A stretch of DNA of 64,000 bases from Gari tellinella (lineage: Eukaryota; Mollusca; Bivalvia; Cardiida; Psammobiidae): contig OV277866.1 of assembly GCA_922989275.2 (NCBI GenBank), positions 58,767,246-58,831,245 of the forward strand. The letters run 5' to 3'. Both the position numbers and the translations under genes were made by a program. Positions within the stretch are counted from its first letter, which is position 1. The number at the start of each line of letters is the position of its first letter. Positions 11,554 to 23,500 of the stretch are shown in pieces. The notes beneath the pieces are model-generated. The model made no database searches. It was not told the DNA's origin and saw only the letters and a program-made list of their open reading frames with translations.

Positions 11554-14500
11554 GGTATGACTGTGTGTGTGTTCTGCTTGAGAGGTGGGTGTATTGTTTG
11601 TGTTACGTTTCCTGCTTGAGTCTTTCGTATTTATTTGAACGCAATCCGTCAACAAACTCTCAAATTATATTACATACAGACAGTGTTGCTGCGTTAGCTG
11701 TGGCATTGAGTGAACACGTTTGATGTCAAATATAACACAGTTAACTACTGGGACTCGAACATATAGCCTTTTGCTTACTATTCAAACACTTTAGTAAGCC
11801 ACACACTGAAGCCTAATGAGTTTGTCACCACACTCTATACCCAGCTACATCTAATTAGTATAAATAAGTTTATGATGTAACAATATAAATTTATCTGTAA
11901 AAAAATTCATATGTGACTTTGTTGCGAAAATAGGGTATCTTAACGCACAGTACAGTAAAACCTTCTTTAACTGAACCCTTCGGAAAACAATACGATCATT
12001 GACACTATATCGCTCACCTCTGTAACTGGAATTTTTTGACAATATCACATCTTTTACTTTAGGTCATTATTAAAAGAAATGGTAATTATTATGGTTGATT
12101 TTTAATTATTATTATATGCCTCCGTATGATATCGAGCGTTTTCGCTTGTATCTGCCGAGTAAAATACAAGAGTCTGTATCAGCCACCTTGTATCAGCCAC
12201 TTTGTATTTTACTCTGACGTCGCTTTCGATTTAGCGTGACGTCATTTACGTACATGTATAAGTGCCGCGTTATTCTTTGTGGCATGCAAAAAATCTTTTT
12301 CTGCTTCAAAAACCAAATAAATTTTGGATATAAAATGATTTAAACAACTATTTAGTTGTTTCTGCGGTGTATTCAAGGCATATAATAAACACATCACCAG
12401 TTGACAGTACGCTACAGAGTGTTGCATTTAGCTCTCGACGTTTTTGGCGGAAACAACCGATCAGACTCGCGCCAAGGCGCTCGTCAGATCGGCTATTTCC
12501 GCCAAAAACGTCTCGAGCTAAATACATCACTCTGTATCGCACTGTCAACTGGTAATGTGTATTTATTAACCCCCTTGTTTTTTCGTCCTGTCAAACTATA
12601 ATAACAGTAGATAAATCTTTGCTGACATAAAGCATCAGTGGCTTACTACTGGATCTCATATTACTAGTAGCTAGCCTAATCCAAAAGCAACAGGGACTGC
12701 AAAGGCCGACCTCTCTGTGCCATGGCTGCAGTATTATTTATAGTGACACAATCTCAAAACTGTAATGTCTGTTCAAAATTGGATTATATCACGGACAGCT
12801 TAATGGGTCTTTTTACACAGAAATAACATGTAGTTTATTTCAATTTACAACAATTTAGAACTAGAAATGTTTTAAGCTTTGAAATTCATTTATCATGTTA
12901 GTTTCAGAGAAAAAGATGTTTGAGTGTTTCATTGTATAACTATTTGTAAAACTGTTACCCAGTGACGAGCAATATTTGAACCTAGAGTATAATTTGAACA
13001 TACTCAATAGAGGACCCGATGATGATGTTTTCCGATAAATATCTAAGCTCTGTGCACTATGATTTCAGACAAGAACATAGTTGAAGTTTTGATTGAAATA
13101 CATTATCTGTCCACTCCTGTGACCTAAATACATGTAAAATACCTGAATCATTCCAACAACGTTTGCAAATGACCACCAGAAGTTACACCATCTCAAATAT
13201 CAAGCTCAGGCCATATTAATTTCAGAGAAGAAGATTTTTGGAAAATTCACTGTATAACTATTATATAAAAATGTTACCCATCCCCGGGGCTGGGCTATTT
13301 TGTGACCAAGGGGCATAGTTTGAACAAACTTTATAGAGGATAGTTGATTATGTTTTTTGCCAAATTTCTAAGCTCGTCAAAAGAAATTTTGTAAGATTTC
13401 CTAAATTGTTCACTTGTTTGACATGGGAGCCAGAGTTCTGCATTGTCTGTAATTCTTTGAACAGTTTAAAGAGGCTCGCAACCGGATCAAGCATTAAAAA
13501 TAGTAATTTGTAAATATATGTCAAATGCTTATATAAATGGGTAAAATTTAGTTTAGGATAATAAATTCTGTTAAAAAATGCATTTCCAAAAAAAAAAAAA
13601 AAAGGCTCTGGTGGGATTCGAACCCGTGACCATCCATGCGGAGACAAAAATGAAAAAATGAGGCATCGCCTTTACGCTCTCGGCTACGGACGCTCTCTCT
13701 ATATATGGTAGCGACGAATTAACGTACTTCAATGATAGCTATTAAGAGAACATTATTCGGCTCGGGTTTATGTCTGACCCCGTATAGAGAAGCAACAACA
13801 ACAACTATACCGTTAGCTAACGCTATTGAAAAACGATGGAAAATATCTAAAAAACTATGATTCGGTGACGATTCTTGAGACGTTTTTTGGACTGATCATA
13901 TTTTTTTAATTTCAAAAGCCAAATAATGCCACAAATTTGCTTTTATTTGAGTATTTTATTTTATTTTGACAAGAACACCATCCGGTTGCGAGTCCCTTTA
14001 AAAGAGCATGACCCAAAGACTTTTCCTGAACTGTTAGTTGAAATATGTCAAGCTGTATAAGAGGAGATTTCATTTGAAGCAATTGTTAACAAAAACGCAT
14101 AACACACGACGACGGACACAGGACCAACCCAATAGTTCAACTTGAGCCATTGGCTCAGGTGAGCTTAAACATAACATATTCCCCATACCCATGTCAGTCC
14201 CCCAAAACCAAAAAAGTATTACTTATTTACATTGAGATACATTGCGCAGGAGAATATATTTCTAGACATGTCATAATCGTCTACATTGCGTTGTGCAGCT
14301 TTCATGATTTCGTGGGTCCATTTGTTATACTCCTGTGATTCCTTGTCTGGGGGACAGTCATCAACCATCAAATCAACTAAACTGGACTGCATCAATGCCA
14401 TCTCTACAAACAAACAATCAACATCATTAATGCCATATCTAACAACTTACAATTTTCTGAATGCAATAAACAATTCCATAAATGCTATCACTACAACCAA

Positions 14501-17500
14501 ACAACAAATGTTTCAATGATATCTCTACAAACACACAACAATTGCATTAATGTCATTCCTACACAATCTCACAATACATGCGTCAAACATTCAACAATTA
14601 TATCAATGTCATCTGCAATACTGTCATCTTTATAAACACAAAAAGATGTCGGAGAACAGCAAAGCTCGCCTTAAGTAAATTTAGGTAACTATAAATAGAA
14701 GTGTATCAGTACATTGATATTCAAGCCACAGGGAATCTCCATTCCAAATATTACCTTCCTAATGCAAACATTTGATGTAGTATAACTACATTCCTATAAC
14801 TGCATTCCAACACTTACCTCAAAACCGAATTTGAAATTTCAGTCTGAAAAACGTAAGAACCCAACAGCTAGATGCAATTATGACCAAAGTTCTAATTTAT
14901 GTTCAATTTGAACTACGCAACATCAATAGTCAACCCACAGGGAACCTCCATTCCGACTTCCAGCTCCCTAATGCAAAAGGTTCATGTAGTATATACTATT
15001 AGTACATTTCAACACCAATCTATAACTTTTACCATGAGAAGTCCGGTCCATGGAAAAACCCCATACGACTGGCACACTACTGGTATACTACCGAGAGCCT
15101 GCCCATACGTATCCATACGAGTTGAATCTATACCGTAGAACCATTTTTATGGGTTTTATTCTATCATATATGATAAATATGATCATTATGTAGATATTCT
15201 ATGAAAAAAATTAAACCAAATCCCATTATAAATCCTATAATATCGATACTTCCAAATACGTATGAATATTCAATACGAGTAAATGACCATACGAGTTGAA
15301 TCTATACTGTACGTTGGGCCATTGTTATGGGTATTACTCCATCATACATGTTAAATGTGATCATTATGAAGAAATTACAATCAAGAAATATAAATAAAAT
15401 CCCATAATTAATCATATGAGATCGATATTTCCAAATTCGTATGAATATTCCGAGTAAATGACCATACGAGTTAAATCTATACCGTGGGGCCATTTTTATG
15501 GGTATTATTCTATCATACATGTTAAATGTGATCATTACGAAGATATTCCAATCAAGAAGTATAAATAAAATCCCATTATTAATCATATGAGATCGATATT
15601 TCCAAATACGTATGAATATCCCATACGAGTAAATGACCATATGAATCAGGGCCCAATACGAATTGAATCTACACTGTAAGGTTTATTTATATGGCTGATA
15701 TTCTATTAGAAACAATAAATATAATAATTAGAGATTTAAATATTTTGTTTTAATTTAAATTCCATTTTATCCTATAATAATCCTGTGATTAAAAATGTGA
15801 ACCCGAGCCCCATACGAGTTAAATCTATAATACATGGCCACAATTTTAAATGCACACACAATTCGTAAGGTATGGAAAACACAAATAAATTCACAATTGA
15901 ATAGAATTTATTTTATTATATTTTTCTTAAACTAAATGCTGACAATAAAAACGACAATAAACGCAATAATAACATTAATTCAGAATAGAATCAGTTTGGT
16001 GTATATGCAGATCAGATTTTTACGATAAGGATACATACTATTCAATAACTAATGTAAGACACGGTCCTTTTGCTTGGTTATTTAATTGATGCGAAATATC
16101 CATTAGACTCGATAATCACTTATATCGCAAAATTCCACTACTTTCATGAGCGCGAAAATGTGAGATCAACCGCTTTTACATTAAAAGATGACCTCAAGAA
16201 AGTTAACATAGGCGTTGGCATTCAGCTTCCCAAAGAATGGCGAGAATCAAGAAAATCCCTGAGTGCTGTATTTCAAACCGAAAAAAGCAAAGGCCACAAA
16301 GTGAAATTCGTCGGTGAAAAGCTGTTCGTGAACGGCCAACAGTATAAACCCACGTCTACCAGTGCCAGCTAAAGGGGTCATGAGGAGCAATTAGACATTG
16401 TCTCGTGGAATGTGAATGGCTTAACCAGAAAACTGACAGATGTGCATTTTTTAGATATGATTAGAAATTATGACATTGTAATTTTACAGGAAACCTGGCT
16501 ATCACCAAACTCTCATTTTAATTTAAATATCCAAGATTATGAATCAGAGCACTTGTATGGAAACAAATCTATTAATACAAGAAAAGGCCGATATAGCGGC
16601 GGTGTATCAATTTATTTTAAATCGAAATTTAAAGGTAAAATCAAATTAGTAGAAAAAAAACAATGTGGTATTATGTGGATAAAATTATGTAAAACTTTGT
16701 TTGAATTTGATAATGATGTCTATATATGCAGTTCATATATAAAACCACGTGATTCACGGGTTTTATTACCAGAAGATGTTGATATGTTTGAACAGATTGA
16801 AGCTGATGTTGAAAAATATAAATTATTGGGAAAAGTTTTAATTACAGGAGATTTAAACAGTAGAACCTCAAACGAGCCTGATTTTTTAAACTTCGACCCT
16901 TATTTAGATAATAATAATATAGAGTTAGAATTAAATGCTCATATCACACAGAGAGTTAGTAAAGACAAAATATTAGATGATTATGGCAAACGTTTACTAC
17001 AACTATGTAAATCAACCAATTTATTAATTTGCAATGGACGATTATGTAATGAAAATAATACCGGAGAATACACTTTTATTAACTCTAACGGTTGCAGTGT
17101 TGTAGATTATTTATTGTTAAATCACAGAGATTTTAGTATCATCAAGAATTTTGAAATCCAGTCACTCAATGAATTTTCCGATCATTGCGCAATGTTATTT
17201 ACCATAGCGCGTAAAAATCCAGCGGTTGAATCACGTGACACTTTATCTGACAATGAACAATACATAGCGTGGGACGTCTCTCAGGTAGAGGCGTTCCGCG
17301 AGTTACTACTGAACGACAGCGATACGCTACTACAGCTGACCGCAAATTTAAATAACAATAGCATAAGTCAGACTATAGAAACATTTACAAATCACATCCA
17401 GCAACACGCGCTTAGTATATTTGGCAGAGATAAAAAATCAATTTCAAAAAAACACACGAGGAATAAATGGTTCAATTATGAATGTTATGACGCACGCAGA

Positions 17501-20500
17501 AACTTTAATAAATGTAGAAATATTTATTTACGACATAAAAATAATGAAAATAAAACATCTTTCATAGAAAGCAAAAATATGTATAACAAAATAAAAAAGA
17601 AATGCAAAAAAGAATTTAAAAGAAATGAAGGCGAACGAATTTCAAACCTCGCAAAATCTAATCCTAAATCCTTCTGGAAAAATGTTAAAACTCAATATAA
17701 AAATAATGTAAATAATCCTGATATTCCTATAGAAGACATGTATAAACATTTTAACACTTTATATGGGACCAAACCGCCAAACTCCGAGGAAGACATTAAT
17801 TCACAGGAAATTATATTAGACCAAGATTTAGACTCAAACTTTACACAGGAAGAACTAAAGAGTGCAATTTTCGCACAAAACAATTCTAAAAGTCCCGGTG
17901 AAGACCTTTTAATAGCAGAAATATTTAAATCTACATTCGATATAATTTCTCCATTTTTACTAACATTTTATAATAAAATATTCAACGATGGTACTTATCC
18001 CGAAAGTTGGGGTCATGGAATTATCGTACCGTTATTCAAGGGTGGGGATCCGGAACCCAAAAATTTTAGAGGTATAACTTTAAATAATATCATGTCAAAA
18101 ATTTACTCCAAATTACTTGTAACTAGAATAACCAATTGGGCTGAAACACGAGAAAAATTTATCGATAACCAGTTTGGTTTTCAAAAAGGAAAATCTACTA
18201 TAGACTGCATTTTCATTCTCCACTCTCTAATAAGTAAAACATTATCTGAAAAGAAAAAACTTTACGTTGCATTTCTCGATTGGGAAAAAATGTTTGATAG
18301 AATCGACAGAATATACTTATGGCAGAAACTTTTAAGCGAAAATATCAGTACAAAATTCATAAAAGCAATACGATCGATGTACTCTGTAGTTAAAGCAATC
18401 GTACATTATAATCGTACAAAATCGGACCCTATCACGTCATATATCGGAGTCAAACAAGGGGATCCGGCAAGTAGTATATTATGTTTATTTTTTCTAAATG
18501 ATATATTGAATAATATAAATAGTAATATCAATGGTATTATTAATATTGATGATGTACATGTATTTTTACTCTGTTTTGCTGATGATGCTGCTGTTTTTAC
18601 ACAGGACCCAATCTCTTTACAATGTATACTGAATGACATAGAGAATTATTGTAACACATGGAGCTTAAAGCTGAATGTTGGAAAAACAAAGATTATGATA
18701 TTCGAGAAAGGGCGACATACGACATTTGATTTTTATATATATAATTCACGTATTGATATTGTAGACTCCTTTAAATATCTCGGGGTGTATTTTTACAAAA
18801 ATGGTAATTGGAGCCGTACTCAGCAAAGGATTGCTCAGCACGCCTCTTTTTCACTTCACAATCTTTTCATAGTTTGCAATCAATTAGAATTACCTATCTC
18901 TCAGAAATGTAAATTATTTGATACACTTGTTTCTCCAACATTAAATTATGCAGCTGAGGTCTGGGGTTCCCATAAAGGCCCCAGCGTTGAAATTATACAC
19001 AACAAATTTTGTAGAAAAATTCTTGGTGTCAAACAATCAACAAACACAAACGCATTGTATGGAGAATTGGGTAGAACACCTTTGTATATACATAGAAAAC
19101 TGTTGATGATTAAATATTGGATAAAAATTCTTACAAATAAGAATAATTCTTTACTCTATAAAACTTACAAAATGCTAAAAAATGATTTAGATAATGGTTC
19201 AAACTATAAAAAATCAAACTGGGCCTTCCAAATAAAAAGCATTCTGGAAGAATGTGGCTTATTTCATATATGGCAGGACCAGTTTGACATACCTATATTA
19301 AACTACAGTTTAATTAAACAACGGATCTTAGATATTTATCATCAAACCTGGTATACCGAAATCAATAACTCTAGACGTCTTGAAACTTATGCATTATTTA
19401 AACACTCTTTTGAATTTGAAAAATATCTAGACTTTGTGAAAGAGCCAAAATATCGAGTTGCTTTAACGAGGTTCAGGATGTCATCTCATGACCTTACTAT
19501 AGAAAAAGGAAGATATATCAATGTACCGAGAGAAGAAAGAATTTGCATTAATTGTACTTCTAATTTAGTTGAAAATGAATTTCATTTTCTGATGACATGT
19601 AATAAACACTCAGAAATGAGATCTAAATACATAAAAAGGTATTACTGTACATGGCCTACAATACATAAGTTTACCAGTCTGCTAGCAGATTCCTCTAAAA
19701 TGAAAATAATAAATTTGTCTAAATATATATATTTCGCTAATTTACAGAGATTGTAACTTTATAATGATATACATGAATATCGCAATTTTGATATTTATCT
19801 CAAATCGGTCTGATTGCAGATAATTGAGTATCATGGATACCGACTTATCTGCAGTCGAACGGTTTGGAGACGCCTTGCCATGCGAAGTGAGACCTACTTA
19901 AACTGTATATTTTACTGTATATGTGTAGATATTGTTACTTACTAAGCGCAGTGTATAATCCGATCAAAACAGCAGCGGTAAAATTCCTTGTTTCAACATA
20001 TATTTATAAACACAACAGTCCGTGGGAATTTTCACATATAGCCTGTACGTGTGTACATACATACATACGTTTTCAATGAATACCACGTGACTTTTTTACA
20101 TCCGCACGGCTAAAGCGAGTAATATGGGCTGTTTTGATTGGATAACACTCGTACGTTCATTCATTCATTCGTTACAATGTATTTAGCGTCTGACAACGGG
20201 TACGAGTCAAAAGACTAATCTTAAAAATTCTGAATAAGTAGATGTGACATGATTAAAAGAAAATAGTGCTGATCGGATCCAAAAGTCGGCGATTGCTATA
20301 ATTCTGGATAGCAATAGCTGATTTTTGAATACAAGACAAAGGCTTACAATTCATATATTTAAGACACTTCTGTAAACCATACATAACCGTTCACGACTAT
20401 ATAGCTCTTCTGTAAATTCATGTTTTGCTTGTTATATTTGATCTTGCTCTAAGCATGCTGATGTATGTTTTATGCAATAAATGATTGAATTGAATTGAAT

Positions 20501-23500
20501 ATAAAACATGGAGGGTGTCATACTGAGACCGTTAATTACATACCACTAATCCCCTTTGACAAACCGCTAGGTGATAGTCGCTTGGCTTTATTGTGCCACC
20601 AAACTGTTACCGTTTACCTGGGTTGATTCAACTTCAGTGATTGTCAACAAGCGAGTTGAATCTAATGCATACATGTTAAATATGATCATTATTTAGAAAT
20701 TCCATAAAAATATAATTAGATTAGATCCCTTTATTTATCCTATAATATCGATATTTCCAAATACGTATGAATATCCCATATACGAGTCAATGACCATATG
20801 AACCAGGCCAAATACGAGTTGAATCTACACTATAAGGATTATAAGCATGCAAAGTATACTGTTTCTTTATAACGAAGATTTTTAAATGAAACGTTTATAA
20901 TAATCGAAACAAAATTTTGCCAGGGATAGTCGAAGAATAGTAAAACAGACCACTAATAAAGTTGAACTGTTAATTTTTAATCTATTTCTTTTTCCCCACA
21001 AGTATTACACTAACGGGAATGTGTCCAAACATATTTAAGCGTTACCGGTTTGGAACCGAAGACATTAATTTTTCAAGCATTTGCTGAACAGAACTGCTCT
21101 GTTCAATTATGTTCTGTTAAGTTTACAAGCATGTGTTCTTTAGAATACAGTAAGTTGTTGAATGCAGTAATTTAACCAGTATTTAACTTTCATCTTGCTT
21201 TTTTTCTTATAAGGTTGTTTCCATAACCCAGACACTCCCTTACACAGAGAACTTTGATTACGTGCAAACAGTTTGGATCGTCATTAGACAAATGTTCAAA
21301 TTACTTGAAAATGAATTTAAAATATAAAAGCAGACGACAATTTATAGTGAATGGGGTTAAAGAGCACGCGTCATTTAGAGTGTGAGGTCAATACACACAA
21401 GCATTTTATGACACTTTTTGGACATTTTTAGGTATTTTGTTTATATTTCGGCATTTTTTTCTCTCCAAACACAGAATTATACACTGATTTTTGTATAATT
21501 CCGTGCTCCAAATTATGGGGCTCACGAAAGCTGGGTTCTCGTCCCGAGCCCTGAGTGCATCAACTTATACAAAGCATGAAACAGGCGGTATAAGATTTGA
21601 TGTGGCGGTAACTTTCTTCCAAAAACCGTATACTGAATGCAATTAGCGGCACGTGCTGTAAGCGACACGTGTTATTAAAAGCGACACGTGTTACAGGAAA
21701 TGATTGGCAAAGGTGTTAAACATCGGCGAGATCAAGCGTGTTTGTTCCTTATATAGGAATGTACAAGCTTAGCTTGAATTACACGTTCAATAATTATATA
21801 TTTTATAAAAGACCTAATAGATTATCTTTATCATAATTAAAAATGGGAAAACAACTTTTCTAAAACGTGTTTACTTTATAATTATAAATATTATCTCTAA
21901 AAAAAAAAAACTCGTTGCATACATTATTAAATAAATGATGCGGTCTATTTGAAAGAAAAAAGATATAGATCTAGCTAGATGTTTATATTATGGTCATACA
22001 TTTTTAATATAAACGTATGTCCACACACATTCACCTATAGTATGGATTCAACCCGTATTTGGCCCTAGTTTATATGGTCATTTACTCGTATGGGAAATAT
22101 CGATATAATATGATTAATAATGGGATTTAATTTAATCTTTTTTTATGGAATTTTTCATAATGATCACATTTAACATGTATGATAGAATAATACCCATAAA
22201 AATGGCCCTACGGTATAGAATCAACTCGTATGGTCATTTACTCGTAGCTATGGGATAATCATATGTATTTGGAAATATCGATGTTATAGGATTTATAATG
22301 GGATTTAATTTAAAAAAAAATTATGGAAATATCTTCATAATGATCATATTTATCATATATGATAGAATTATACCCATAAAAAGGCCCTACGGTTTAGATT
22401 CAACTCGTATGGATACGTATGGGCAGGCTCTCGGTAGTATACCAGTAGTGTGCCAGTCGTATGGGGTTTTTCCATGGACCCTGAGAAGTCAGCCGAAATA
22501 AAATAGGAAAAAACAGGGGAATTCATGACTAGAATTCAGATTGATTTTCAATCTTCATTAAGGTAGCTTTATAGTTTCGATACTGCAAGCGGATTTTTCT
22601 TATTTATCATCATGATTTATAATTTATTCCCCCATTTTATAGCTGAATGGTTTAAGTGGTACACATGTCACCACAAAATGTCTTTTTTAAAAAAATATTT
22701 TATTTTTTTACGATTTTATAAGACAAATTTAAAAAAAATTCAAACAGCGATTTCAAAGCCGTCTTAATTTGTAACGCCTTTAAAATTGCCCATAATACAC
22801 TTCAGTAACATATCTAGGGATCCTTGTCTCAGATTTTTAAAATTCCCCTTCCAACTATTATTAAGTAACATCAAAGTTATTTTACCGTTTAAAGTCGATT
22901 TCTATTACGTAATGCTTTGCTGTAAACAGCTGGAGAACCTCATCAACATTCTGAGACACGGTTCACTAGAGAAGATAATACCCTTTCATCTGCTTTAAAC
23001 CGCATGAAAATCGGACCCCTACCGCGAACACAATCGTTGTCCAAAGATGCGGCGTGTTTGAAAATAAGGAGGTGCCGAAAACGTCAATTAACTGATAAGC
23101 GTGTCATTTTGACTGTCTGACACAGTGCGAATACCCCCGGGGTTCAACTATGTCCTTTTTGTTTCAACCAATAAGAAGACACATATTTCATAAGCGATTT
23201 TCCTTAGCTCCACCCTTAATAAAATATACCAATCATAATTCAATAATGATTTTAACATGCGAGACCCATAAATCACGCAACAGCAGCTGGAGAACGCCTC
23301 TAGGTGGTCATGTGGCTGGACTACGGAGAGCTTAATGAGGTGTGATTTATTGATCAGATAGCCGTGTAATGCGTTTGGTTTGGTTTTTGAGATTTTGGTA
23401 AAATGTAGAACAGAATGTCGGCTATCAAAATCGGAAAAAGGTTAAAAACACAATTTTTGCAGTTTTAAAGCTATAAAGACACCTTAAGCAACATCAATGC

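Larger units (their letters stand above)
15044..22481. mobile_element. Mutator-like 7.4-kb element with a 9-bp target duplication
   Basis: TGAGAAGTC flanks it exactly on both sides (15,035-15,043 and 22,482-22,490). The ends are inverted: CGGTCCATGGAAAAACCCCA at left, and the complement of the right end begins GGGTCCATGGAAAAACCCCA. The match continues inward for more than 90 bp (CATACGACTGGCACACTAC, ACCGAGAGCCTGCCCATACG). The inner arms are tandem units of about 175 bp. A 9-bp duplication with long inverted ends is characteristic of the MULE superfamily. No MULE transposase is seen inside; the only long frames belong to a LINE. This may be a non-autonomous MULE with a LINE inserted or captured. 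Confidence 0.85.

Noticed and set aside
11407..11723. Frames rich in Val/Cys and Thr/His
   Set aside because: Translation of a (GT)n microsatellite inside an interspersed repeat.
12348..12601. Overlapping frames on both strands with similar peptides
   Set aside because: They are the two arms of a palindrome read in opposite directions; there are no protein features.
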